A stretch of 64,000 nucleotides of DNA, from assembly GCA_028751875.1 (NCBI GenBank), contig CM054138.1:36690748-36754747 (forward strand), in the 5' to 3' direction. The notes under the pieces were generated by a model, which saw only the letters and a program-made list of their open reading frames with translations, searched no databases and was not told where the DNA came from. Within the stretch, counting starts at the first letter, position 1. The number at the start of each line of letters is the position of its first letter. A program made the position numbers and the translations under genes. Positions 1 through 11,339 of the stretch are shown piece by piece. The stretch is from Rapana venosa. Taxonomy: Eukaryota > Mollusca > Gastropoda > Neogastropoda > Muricidae.

Positions 1-469
1 GCTCATCAAAAACACTTGATTTTGTTTGCTGCTACTTCGGCAATCTAGTCTCTAAACTCTGCTTTCATCTGTTCAACAGCATTTTATACAGTTGTAGCCT
101 TGCTTTGTTGTTTTGAACTTTGGACCAAATCATCCACTTAAGGTGATTGATACAGGACTGCGTTAATGTGTATGTGCACTCAGCCACTGCCTCCGTTGGA
201 TATTTTCATCTGCACCTGTGTGTCTTGTCCGCACATTCACTAGCATTTGAACTGGAACAATAAACATGCGAAAAAATAAGTTTTTGAGCAACTGGCATAT
301 GTAACATAGTAAGACAGCTAACAGTGGAACTGCCACACCAAAATTGAAGAGGAAAGCAACTCTGATCAGCATTGGAAACCAGCATGCACACAGACATCCT
401 ACTCAATTTACACATGTTCTCTCTCTCTTTCTCTCATTTTCGCTGGTTGCTGTTGTTTTTTGGAGGGAT

Positions 470-504
<35 letters not shown>
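470..504 (+). repeat. Poly-G run
   Basis: 35 consecutive G. Others: 8033-8047, 12859-12883, 21294-21310, 52492-52518. Lengths are unreliable in most sequencing. Such runs can form quadruplexes. Confidence 0.9.
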
Positions 505-505
<1 letters not shown>

Positions 506-934
506 ATGGTAGGGGTGTGAAATTTTGGAAACCAGAAAATTTTCTTTACAAACTACAAAATGCATGGGAAAAAAGGATTTATTGGCAGCTGTGTATTATG
601 TATTATGAAGATTTATAACTGAAAAGGGTGGAGCCAAAGAGTGGAGTGGGGATTAGTATATTAAAAAGCAATTAAAAAATAAAATGAGCACAATCTGATT
701 AGCAAACAATTACGATGAAAAATATATTTCATAGATGAGCCAACCTCTTTTAACTTTGTATCCATTAAAACAAAAACAACTTTTTCAAAGTGGTGACTAC
801 CAAAGTATGGGTAACCAACTACCATTAAAAAAAAATTATTGAATAAAAATCTGAAATATCTGGATGCACAAGCACTGATCCCCGTTTAGGACACTGTACA
901 AGTGACTAGCAGACTGACTAAAACATTTTTTTTA

Positions 935-990
935 AACAAGATATAGCGCTATATAAATTCCATTTATAATAATTATTATATATCATCATA
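935..990 (+). mobile_element. Orphan LINE/SINE 3' tail
   Basis: ATATAGCGCTATATAAATTC followed by AT-rich repeats, the same tail as the family A SINE and the L2-like LINE. Similar orphan tails are at 52735-52790 (CAGCGCTATACAAATTT) and about 58390-58410. Confidence 0.45.
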
Positions 991-2791
991 TTAAAATCAA
1001 ACCACTCTGACACACACCTCTTGATTCTATGAGATGGTTGATAAAGAAAAATAACAAAAGAGAGAGAATATAAGCCTAGTGTCGGTATGTCGGCAAAAGG
1101 ACAGGTGGGGTGGCGTTTCACACTAGGTCAGTCAAAGGCAGTTTCTGTGGATTTCGGTTTCTGCTTCCTTTCTGAGGAGAGATGCAGACAAGCCTACAAA
1201 GATACTGAGGACTTTTGATTTCCAGTTTCGCAAACTAAAACAATACAATGGCTAAGACAAAATTTACCCTCTTTGTTCTCTGTCGCCTTTAGGATAGCCT
1301 CGTTTGCCGGTAGAAAGCTGCAACAGGACGATCAATCGTGTCAGGCTACCAGGAACTGGAGCGGACGGCCACGAACAGGAACGCAAGCCGGGCAGCAAAA
1401 GCACACAACGGAGTGCAATACACCACGCCTTCGCTACTCGCCACTGCTGGTACTTCAAGGCCAAGCACGCACTGCTTGCCAACCACTTATTCCTCACCCT
1501 GGCAAACCTAATTCAATACTAAAACTTGATCCACCCCTCCCTCCCCCGACATTAAAAAGAAAATGTCTACTATAACTGCCTCCCATGCATTCATTATGCA
1601 TAGTAACATAAGAAGCACAATTAATCAGCCAACTAAGACATAACATTTAGTATCTTTACAATCAAATAACACATGACAAACTTTTAATGAGCCAGTGGAA
1701 GGCAAGCAAAACATCTTCACAATTTACTATCATAAAACAGTTTGCTTATTGTAAAAGAAAACAAAATACATGCATTAAAAAACCCAAGGAATATGTTTAA
1801 CTAGTAATAATGTTGAAACATTGTATTTGCAGAGTTAGAAATGGTATCAATCACTTCTATGTAAATATGTAAAGAACTTTCCTTTCATAATTTATACACC
1901 TGTTTCATATAGAAACTGTTATTCCTTTTAAGTGAGCATACTGAAAACTACAGCAAACGAGTACTTCATCAGCCAGAAACAAGATAAGCTGCCTTTCGTT
2001 TCAGAAGTCATCTGAATGGTTTTCTTCCAATTTAGCCCACAGTAATTGTTTATTAACATGTCATGACACACACTAGGTACCGGCAGCCAAAAAATTCATT
2101 TGGGAAAAGGTTAAAAACAATTGGTTTTCTGAAAAATTGAAGAAAAAAAAGTAAGGCTCTAAGCTCTATTAGTTCCAGAGATATTGCAATTCAAAAATGG
2201 TCTATTTTGCTCAGTCATTCAGATTGTAAAATGAAGTTGCCATCACTTGACTTTCTAATAAGTCCCTGTAGATAGACTTAATAGATTTTAATTCTCTACA
2301 ACATACACTATGCACAAAAGCAAGGTTGAGCATCAATCTGTTCAAACAATGACACTGCAAAGCAATGAAATTGATAAAAATCCCATTTTGTCAATGTTCG
2401 AAATTGCACAATCAGCCATTTTTGCACAAAAACAAGACCAGAGAATTATTCCAAATTCCAATATTCTTAATACCTACATCTTAAAGAAAGATATTAATTT
2501 TGGGGGGTAATGTATGATAGTAACATTGGAGTTATGCACCTCCAAAAATGACAAAAAGCCCAATTTGGACGATGGAAAAAGCAGGTTTACTGTACCATGC
2601 CAAGTTAAAAATGCACATAACTCCCACATTTCTTGATGAATTTACTTGAAATTTTGTACATTAATCAATCAGTCAAAGACCTACACTTTAATAATAACAA
2701 CGGATTCTGATTCAATGTACAAGAATTTCAAAACTAATAAAATCCTAATTTGGTTGATGGATTAAGCAGATTTACTGTGCTGTACCAACCT

Positions 2792-3061
2792 AGCTCAGTG
2801 GTCGGAGCACTCGCTTTCCCCCAGCCAAGTTAAGCAGCGTTGAGCGTGGTTACCAGTTGGATGGGTGACCGTTTGCGCGCCTTGGCTTCAGTACAGTTCC
2901 CCCCACTGTAAATGGGTACCTGCCCTCTTTAGGGTCAGGGAAGGTAAAGCAGCGAGGGAGAGGAGATAGGCGCCGCCCTCATTATGCTGGCCCTAGAGAA
3001 GTGAGGTCTCTGACGCCTCGCTCCCCTACGACCTTATAGGTTATGGGACTCCTTTACCTTT
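2792..3061 (+). mobile_element. Composite SINE: tRNA-like A box plus 5S rRNA-like segment, 9-bp target duplication
   Basis: It begins with a tRNA-like A box (TAGCTCAGTGGTCGGAGCA, first bases shared with the flank). Next comes a segment (2826-2872) very close to the internal promoter of 5S rRNA: AAGTTAAGCAGCGT, then TTGGATGGGTGACCG. A 190-base body of unknown origin follows, ending in CTCCTTTACCTTT. TACCAACCT flanks it at 2783-2791 and 3062-3070. A second copy lies at 38226-38510 in reverse orientation. Confidence 0.8.
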
Positions 3062-3429
3062 TACCAACCTAAAATGGAACACAACTTCCACATTTCTTGA
3101 TGAATTTCCTTGAAGTTTTTTATGTGATTACAGTACTCAAACAACTACCCACACATCACTGACAAGTGAATATTTATACATAAATAAAAAAGATTTTGGA
3201 AAAAACCCTGGATCAACAGAATGTGAATCACAAATTTCTTGAGATTATATCTGCAAATAACAGGCTCATATTTGCGGTACAGCAATACAAAACTTACGAA
3301 TAAATAGATACCTGTAAAGGAAGAACCCCACTACAGTGAACAGGCAGGAAAAGCACTGAATTTAAAGACAGAAATGGTTCTTGTATGCCTTGTATTTCAG
3401 GTCCAGATTAATGTCAATGCCACATTCCA

Positions 3430-3960
3430 GATTCTCCCATTTGTGGTTTCAAGCTGAAAACCTGTCTCAAAGACAGCAAAAATGGATTTCTTCATGGAGC
3501 TCAGATGTGGGCCAGACATATGTGTTGTTTGACAAGACATATTTCTTCATGAAGCTGATGAGGGCAGTGTTGGAGTCCTTCACTTGCTGACAAGAACCAA
3601 TGTGGAAATCATCATCATAATACACTGCCACCATGTCTCTTTTGTTGTTTGCCACCGCGTTACTTTTGTTGGTGGCATCAAAGTCTTCAACAAGGTTTCT
3701 GGATTCAGAAGATGGATGTTCAATGGAATCTTTCACTTAAGAAGGTTCTATGTTTCGCTGCAACATGCATTTTTCCAAATCAGCAAAAAATCCTCTTTGT
3801 CTGATCCATCTACACAAAGTCTTTTTCCTTCTCTCAAAAATGTTCCAATTTCTGCCTTCACAACATTTTATGCACTTTTCAAGTTAAGAGTCCAGCTGTT
3901 TGATGGTGATTCCAGCTGTCTTCAAAAATGCATCTGAAACATGGCATTTCTTCTGATGAT
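3430..3960 (-). pseudogene. Degraded coding relic, probably transposon-derived
   Basis: The reverse strand reads through about 90 codons containing KRDMVAVYYDDDFHIGSCQQ and FMKKYVLSNN, then YVWPTSELHEE, to a stop. The pattern (V-A-V-x-Y-x-D-x-F-x-x-G, then F-M, then W-P) resembles the small Tudor-like C-terminal domain of several invertebrate transposase-type proteins. Upstream on the same strand (3740-3960) there is more coding-like sequence with stops and frame changes. It may instead belong to a decayed host gene. Confidence 0.35.
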
Positions 3961-4169
3961 GTTTCATTACGATGATGGAATTTCTGCTTGTGTTTTGAAG
4001 ATTTGTTCATCATATTTCTGTTGAAAATAACAAAAACAAAACTTGTGAACAGCAGTTTGAATTATTAAAAAAAATTGGGGGGTGGGTGGGTATGATCAGA
4101 TTTGATTGATTGATTGATAGAGATGATGATTATGATTTTTGTAAAGGGTGTTAGGGTGCTGAGAAAGAG

Positions 4170-4215
4170 AAAGCCTGAGAGAGGGAGAGAGAGAGAGAGA
4201 GGGGGGGGGAGGGGA
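4170..4215 (+). repeat. GA-rich simple repeat
   Basis: GAGAGAGAG run followed by a G run. Three overlapping open frames across it are compositional. Confidence 0.7.
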
Positions 4216-5216
4216 GAGGAAGACAGACAGACACACACAGAGGAAGGAAAGAACTCCTCCAACCTTAACCCTAAACAGATCTGGGAGAGAGACAACAGGC
4301 ACACATTGCTCTGAGGTATACATCAAAGCAGAAGGGGGAGAGTTGGTGGGGGAGGGGGTTAGTGATGACAGCTTCCCATCCCTATCCTCCCCCCCTTCCT
4401 ACCATCCCCTTTACCCCTTTGTTTTTAGATCTGCCGTCCTGCCCTTTCAGGAAACTTGATACCCATTGTTGTTGGTACTATGCTGTGGCCTCTCCCCCTC
4501 CCTCTACATTCTGACTTCTCTCATAACTAACTTTTCAAAACTCTTAAAAAAAAAAAAATCAATAATGTAAATTACAAATAAATCAAGGCTAGTATAGAAG
4601 TGAGAAGATGAAGAACAATATGGACAGAAGCCAGAATGGTGAACAAAAAAGTGAGTGAAAAGTTAAGGTTGTATACATGCATGTCCCTGTAGGTATCTTT
4701 CCCAGTATATGCTCTCTCTCTCTCTCATTCTTTCTTTTCACATACTTTTCTTGCTGAATTTGACCTTATTTTCTGAACACTTTTCTTCATAAACAGTTTG
4801 TTTCTTGTTGATGTTTTAACAGATTAAAAAAAAATCTTTTTTAAAAATATCATGTCAGTACAACTGAACGGTAGTCTGACAATACATGACGATTATGATT
4901 GTGCATGCCTGTGTTTGAGAGAAGTAGCAGACTAAGAGAGAAACAATGATAAAAATAGGAGTGTGGCAGAATAGTTTCTTTGCATCGCATTCACAAGAAG
5001 TCAATCATCCAATCCCATGTTTTAACATGATAGCCACTCAGAAGTAATACAACGCAGAGAAGAAACAGAAAATGCATAACGTAGATCTGTGTGCTGAGCC
5101 ATTTTCAGAGAAACGTGGTGAAAAATGCGCATACTGAAGAAGTGGTTACTGTCATTTAAATAGATCTAAATTGCTACACTGTCACCAATGCTCTTACAAT
5201 TTCTTTCAGCAGTTAG

Positions 5217-5305
5217 CTAGAATGATGTTATCTTTTCTCTTGATTTGCAGTTGGGGTTCATCTTTAAAGAATGGATGGATCTAGATGTATAGCTCTTGTC
5301 GCTGG
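5217..5305 (-). CDS. Possible second exon of the 7.7-kb reverse-strand gene
   Basis: Reverse-strand acceptor (pyrimidine run then CAG) followed by an open frame SDKSYTSRSIHSLKMNPNCK to a TAG. The phase matches the donor at 7641. There is no homology I recognise, and short open stretches like this occur by chance. Confidence 0.2.
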
Positions 5306-7640
5306 CTGAAAAAGAAACTACATAAAGATTGTGACATATGATTCTTAAAACTCGCAACAATGTTTCATCTCTACAGTAACTCACACTCACAAAGAGGCGA
5401 CTTTAAAAAAATTCTCTGTTGATTTCAATAGTTACATGAATAATGTCATGGACAACCATGATTGTTTGCTTTTTCTCCAAAGACATCAATCTGTTGTGAA
5501 ATGGTAATCTATAACAACGATTTAGCAACATATGTTTCTGTGGAGTCTAAAACTATGGGCAATTGAACTATTTCCCGAAATCTCCTTATTTGCAGAGAGC
5601 GTTCTTTTCAAAAATACAGACGGTAAGGCTCACACTGTTTTGAATAATCACGACACACATTGTAAAGCTTGTAGAAGCAAAAAGTTTTGACGAAAATGCC
5701 CCATTTTATGTTTCTTCGATGTGTTCGCTACAAGATAAGCAAAAAATTCACGCTTTCGTCTCTGCAGTAGCATACAACTGTGATTCTCTGTACACATAAA
5801 ATTGTAGATGCATGCTGAGCTTTGTGAAATAAAAGACTTGGCCCTGCAATATCTTTTTAAAAAGTTTCCCATATGATCATGCACATTGGATATTGTGTGG
5901 AAACGCTTGTCCGTTACTGCAGACGTTCAAATCGCCTAGATTTGGTTTACATTTTGCGATACTGAGCCATTATTTACTATTTTATTGGGTTTTGTTTCTA
6001 CTAAATTATATTATTTTCAAGTAAGATTGTATCCTTACATCAGTTAGCTCACCATGTACACACACTAAAGAGAAGATGCAGACAGTTGTGGGAATGTTGA
6101 ACATGTGATGTTTGTTTCATGGCATTGGGAGGAGGCGAGTTAAGAAACGCCCCCAATTTTTTTTAATCGTTTAAAGGTTATGTGCCGTTTGTCACGTAGG
6201 CAACGTTCGACATTCTCACGCACTTTAGATTCAGAGTATTACTGGATCTAATGATGAGTAGAGTGGATGTGTTGTGTTAGTTACATTCGGAAGCGAAACG
6301 TGCGGCACTGTAAACATCTTCATATAGACTTGCATTCAGCTTCAGAATCCACAAGCTGGATGGTGAGCAGGAAGAGCGATCCCCAAAGATACATTCTGGT
6401 TTAATTTTGAATCAGTTGAAGGACTCCGGCGTTGTGTAGAAATCACAGAATATAAGCGTTATCAGTGGAAACGAATGAAACGCACAAACACCGTATTTTT
6501 GAAGGCACCAAAAAGCATCGTAGAACATTAAATTTTCCAGTGGCTTATTGCGGGTCGGAGTAATGTTCTATTTACTAGCAGGGCACACATAATTTGTTCT
6601 TGTGTTGCTTGTTCTGGTTAAACCAGACTGTTGCACAGGTGGCAACCCAAGCCATGTCCCGCTTTCTGCCACCATTTTTGTCACAACCACAGACAAAATA
6701 AAATCAGTCAAAAATAACTGATGATAAACAATGCTTTATTTTGATGAAGAAACATCTCACTAAACCATTTTAACTATAAAACTCCACTAGAGTATGCAAA
6801 GCAAGTTACAACTGAAGCTGGAAGTGAGGACCCTATCATTATAATGGGTGTTTCCAGTATTGTAGATGTGCGCACACACACACACATATATATGTATGGT
6901 GTATGTGTGCGTGCGCGCACATGAGAGAGAGAGAGCATAAAGTCCTTTGTGTAAAACAGCATGAATAATTTATCATGATGATTATCATCATTATGTTTGC
7001 ACCTCCACTTAAAGCTCTACTGCCATTAACTGTGGTGAAAAATGTACCATTATTGATTCAATACACACAATTAGTGCACGAGCCACAAACCTTTCTCATC
7101 CCAGGATCAGTCTGACTTGTGTCTGAATTATGCGATCATTTGCACATAATTTCAAAATAACATCTATTTCATTGGGAAAAAGGACTTTTTGACTAAACAC
7201 CATTTTGTCTATGAATGTATGTGAAAGCCTGCTTCATGCTGATAATTTGGACTTTTGTGATTATAAACGGCAAACTTGAAGTCAAACAGTACACGATAAA
7301 AACATCCTTGGCGGCCGACTTCGGGTTTTGATTTCTGAGCCCGGTGCGAGTATAAAATTGATTATTTCAAAAGAAGTTCTCTAAAATTAAAAACATCGAA
7401 ATAAATATCCGCGATGCTAACATACGTTAAGACCAATTCATAGCAATACTTTTAGTGCTTGGTCTCTTAAACATCGCTTTGAGATAAAACCAGATGTCGG
7501 ACAACATGCTTTGCACTTGTATTCCTGGAGCCCGATAACACACATTTCTTTATTCTGTCATAAAATACGGAGAAATATAGAAAAAACACCGATCGAATCA
7601 AGAACCTTATTCAATTTCCTAAGAAATGTTTAGTACTTAC

Positions 7641-7719
7641 AAAGTTTGTCTTTCAATCTGGAGTTAAGAGGCACAACTTTGTTGAGATGACTTTCGGAGA
7701 TTGCGCTGCTTGCGGCCAT
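7641..7719 (-). CDS. Candidate first coding exon of an unidentified reverse-strand gene
   Basis: On the reverse strand an ATG in good context (A at -3, G at +4) opens MAASSAISESHLNKVVPLNS then RLKDKL, and meets a strong donor (CTTT|GTAAGT). The preceding 100 bases are GC-richer and include TGACGT. I do not recognise the protein. One possible partner is a reverse-strand piece at 5217-5305 after TTTCTTTTTCAG, which would stay in phase and end at a stop after 28 residues. That would make a protein of only about 55 residues, so it may not be the real next exon. Confidence 0.35.
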
Positions 7720-8972
7720 AGTAGTATGGAGTCTTTCGGGCGGAGTGATACGTCATAGGGTCATGCTTTCCACAGGTGCATAAAGATACTACGTTTTGTA
7801 TAGCCACATTACATACTCGACTGAATTTAGAAAAAAAAAGAAGCCTTCTGCTCATAATTAATAAATGTTATTGCGTGAAATAGATCCAGAGATATTAAAT
7901 CTCAAAGTTTGCCTATTTTTGCAGTATTAAAACACTAGTAAGTGATGATTTTTTATTTTAAAAAAAATATATATACGGCAATGAAGAACAGGCTTTTGAC
8001 CTTTCAACTGCCCTAATTTGCATGAAGGAGGAGGGGGGGGGGGGGGGAGGAGGCCTGTGTATCCTGTAGAACTGAAAACAATTCAAAGCCACGGTCTCCG
8101 CAACAGTGCAAGGAGGCTGAAATTTTGTGACATGCGGTAGCTTTTTTTCAGTCGCTTGACACTGTTAGTACTGTGTTGTTGCATTTACAACAAAAACAAA
8201 TAATACAACTCAGTAAAGGAAAGATCAATCTTTATTTCCATAACAACAACTTTGTTATTCATGTTCATATTTAAGGGCAATTCTCTGTGAAAAATGCACA
8301 ATTTTACCCTCATGGGGAGGTTTCCCGCAAAGCTAAAGAAAGGCTGCCGGTACCTATACACACAATGAATCTTGGTAATCTGTGTACCATTTCCCTACTT
8401 TATTATAGGTACTACTGTGTGATAATCTAAAATCCTGTTGTTCAAAGTGGTCAGCATGTAATATGTTGGGAATAGTAAGTAATACTGAATTTTTTTTATG
8501 CACAGTAACATCCCATAAGCAGATTTATAAGCCCCTGTCTTATTTTAGATGGCAGATTTCTCTGATACTGTGACAAACACATAAAATGATCATTACTACT
8601 TATCACTTACTCACTGATGCAATTACAAAGATTCTGTTAACACTTGACAACTAATAATGCTAATCTACAATACTTACCATCTTACACCCAATGCTGCTTC
8701 TTTTTCTAAAATGCTTACTATCTAACACTTAATGTTTTTTCTTTTTCCCACCTTCATAGCAAGATTATGGTAAACAGCATTGTGATGGATTAATAAAGGG
8801 ATTCGACTGGCTTATGAACTCTTTTCCCATTTAATCTTTTTAACTTGTTCTAATCATCATTTCTGGCAATGTAATGGTTTTCAGTCTAGAGTCTTTAGAA
8901 CAAGACCATAAATGATATCTAACATTTACTAGATCTAGTGGATGTGTCAAAAATTCATCAACCATGGGCTAG
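7720..8972. other. Upstream of the 7.7-kb candidate exon; no gene seen
   Basis: 7720-7800 could be the promoter of the reverse-strand candidate gene. The rest is AT-rich with a poly-G run (8033-8047). Confidence 0.4.
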
Positions 8973-9298
8973 TAGAATAATAATAATAATGTATGGAATT
9001 TATATAGCGCTGAATCTTGTAAAGCAACAAATCAAAGCGCTCAGATTTTATTTCATACCACTTTAAGTCACGGCAGATTTCTCTCCGTGAAATTCGGGCT
9101 GCTCTCCCCGGGGAGAGCGGGAGAACGCGTCGCCACTTAGCGCTGCGCCACCCTTTCACCCTTTTTTTTTCTTTTTTTTTTCTGCAGCTGTATTTGTTTC
9201 CCTATCAGAGTGGCTTTTTTCTAAGAATTTTGCCAGGGACAACTCTCTTGTTGCCGTGGTTTTTTTTACGTGCGCTAAATAATTACGTGTAACACACG

Positions 9299-9329
<31 letters not shown>

Positions 9330-9466
9330 TAGCGCCCAGACCACCACTCATGGTCTAATGGATGGGGAAAAAATTTCCGGTCCAAACGGGGTACGAACCG
9401 CCGCACACTTCAGACCCGGACTTTTCGCTTTCTAGACAGGCGCGTTACCTCTAGACCACCGATCCA
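8973..9466 (-). mobile_element. tRNA-headed SINE, family A, complete copy
   Basis: On the reverse strand the head has an A box (TGGTCTAGAGGTAACGCG, near 9440-9460) and a B box (GGTTCGTACCCC, 9388-9399), spaced as in a tRNA with a long variable arm. The body has the conserved domain (TTTCGGATGAGACGATAAAC, near 9310-9330), then AACAAGAGAGTTG and TGGCAAAATTC blocks. The 3' end is CAGCGCTATATAAATTCC followed by (ATT)n. Total about 490 bases. Partial copies lie at 32275-32690 and 44665-45008. Confidence 0.75.
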
Positions 9467-9649
9467 CCAGAACAGAGAACAGGAGCATAACCAGCATGTT
9501 ATCTGCAACCTGGACAGGGGCAGGGTCTGCCAGGCTCAACATGCTCATGCCACACTGCCTAAAGTTTTAGTAGTGTACCCCTATTACTCCTCAGGAAGTT
9601 CCAGCAAAGTTAAAAGTCAAATCTGTCTCTTTATGTCTTGTAAATGTTG

Positions 9650-10450
9650 TTGTTGTTGTGCGTTCCCCAGCTTTACACCCTGGGGGTCACCAAGAACATG
9701 CACTCTGACTCACTCAACCCACCTGGGAATCACTGTGAGATAGGAAGTACACCGGGTGAGAAGTTTGCGTGTATGACTCTTTTCAAGTACCTCGCCACAT
9801 AGGTAGCCATACTCCGACTTCAGAGGATTTTTCCTCCTATAAAGGAGAGTGCAGGTTGTTATGTTAAGAGCTTGTCATGGCTGAAGGCAATCTCAACACA
9901 ACATTTTAAACATAACAACATTTTAATGTAGGCCTTGGCAATTATCTGACATCAATAACCTTACAGAGCTTTTGGCCTGGGCCAGATGTCTTGTAAATTA
10001 TTTCAAGGATAACTGAATAAGAACTCATGGGTTTTTTTTACATCCAGTCCCTGTGTGCATGTAGATTTGTGAAATTTGTCAACCATTCCCACCAGTACAA
10101 ATGGCCTACTCTCCTGAAAGGGGAAACAGGTTTTAGTGTGTGTGCAATATGTTCTGCATGCCTTTGCACATGGGACCTTGGACCTCACCAAGGAAACACT
10201 GCGAGACAACGAGTACGCACTGGATAAGTTTGCATGTTTGACTCTTTTCATGTACCTTACCAGACAGGCAACCACATTTCAACTTTAGATGACTTTTTCT
10301 CCTTTAAAGGAGAATACAAGTTGTTATGCTAAGAGCCTGTCATGGCTGAAGACAATCTCAATACAGCATTTTAAAGCATAAAAACTAGGCCTCAAGGTTG
10401 GCATTTAGCTTACATCAGTATCTGGCAAAATTTTGGCCTAGGCCACCAGG
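9650..10450 (-). mobile_element. Two adjacent copies of the CAA-tailed dispersed repeat
   Basis: Copy 1 (9650-9990) and copy 2 (10020-10450), both on the reverse strand. Each has GGAGAAAAA.TCC, the GAGAT..CCTTCAGCCATGAC stretch, CTTAACATAACA and a far end resembling GGCCCAGGC. The end next to 9650 is AAGCTGGGGAACGCACAACA in reverse. Copy 2 is joined to a family B piece (TACATCCAGTCCCTGTGTGC). Function unknown; dispersal by a LINE is likely. Confidence 0.6.
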
Positions 10451-11339
10451 TAAATGTAGATTTCATATGAAATTTCATAAACAATTGGTTTGTGCTTACC
10501 TCAACCCTCATTCTCTGTCCCTTTATGTTATAACCATTGAGATTAGAAAGGCTTTTTCGGCTGCATCCCCTTTTGGGCATATGCTAAAAAAATAGGGGGC
10601 TTGTACTTTTTACAAAACAATTCATCTTATTAAAGTTTACAAAAAGTAGGGGGATGGCATGCAGAAAAATTTGAAATTTTAAAAAGTATAAAATTAATGT
10701 ACTTATTCAGTTAGATTTCAAATAAAAAAAATTATTCACAATTTTTATAATTTACGCAAAAAAAATGGTTGTTTGGGGGAGGGGGTTTGAAATTTTTATT
10801 GTTTGTGAAGAGAAAGTTTTTTTTTTTAAAAATTATTTAGGTATATTTTTTAAAAGGTTTGTTTATTTTTTTTTTTTAAAAAAAAAAATTATAAGGGGGT
10901 TGGTGACCCCGTTTTTTTTTAAGAAAAAAAAACATATCCCAAACATAATTTAAAAAAGAGGGAAAAAAAACCCCCCCTTAAAATTTTTTTTTTAATGGAT
11001 TTTTTTTAAAAAAAGGGGTTTTAAAATGGTAGGAGAAATTTTTTTTTGTGTGTGGGGGGGGGGGGTGGGTGGGGTGTGGTGGTTGTTGTGGGTGGAGGGT
11101 TTTGTTTTATAAAAAGTTAAAAATTTTTAAATATTTTTAATTTATTTTTATTTTTTTTTTTTTTTTTTTTTATTGTGTGTTATTTGTATTTGGAAGTGAT
11201 AAAATTTTGGGGGGAGGGGAGGGGGGAAAAAAAGGAAAGTGGTAAATTGTATTTTGGTGGGAAGAAAAATTTTTTTGATTTGTGATTTAAAATGGTTTTT
11301 TAAAAGAATTTTTAAAACAAAAAAAAAAAAAAAATTTTG

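Larger units (their letters stand above)
1..2782. other. No gene seen
   Basis: AT-rich sequence with a poly-G run (470-504) and an orphan repeat tail (935-990). A GC-richer island lies at 1265-1500. On its reverse strand a piece near 1266-1316 follows a CAG and is open (FLPANEAILKATENKE) before GGTAAAT, so it could be an exon of an unknown reverse-strand gene. Support is weak. A diverged repeat at 2530-2780 resumes after the SINE at 3071. Confidence 0.4.
3961..7640. other. No gene seen
   Basis: Mostly AT-rich unique-looking sequence. It includes the GA repeat (4170-4215), the candidate second exon at 5217-5305 and a short CA/TA run (6874-6900). No other coding signal. Confidence 0.4.

Noticed and set aside
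2826..2872. 5S rRNA gene
   Set aside because: Only the internal promoter segment matches; the ends of 5S rRNA are missing and the copy has a SINE target duplication.
3530..3620. YYDDDF as a reverse transcriptase catalytic box
   Set aside because: None of the neighbouring RT blocks is present; the context fits a small Tudor-like domain better.
9388..9460. Functional tRNA gene
   Set aside because: A and B boxes are present, but the stems do not close and the sequence continues into a SINE body. The same holds at 31566, 34540 and 54322.
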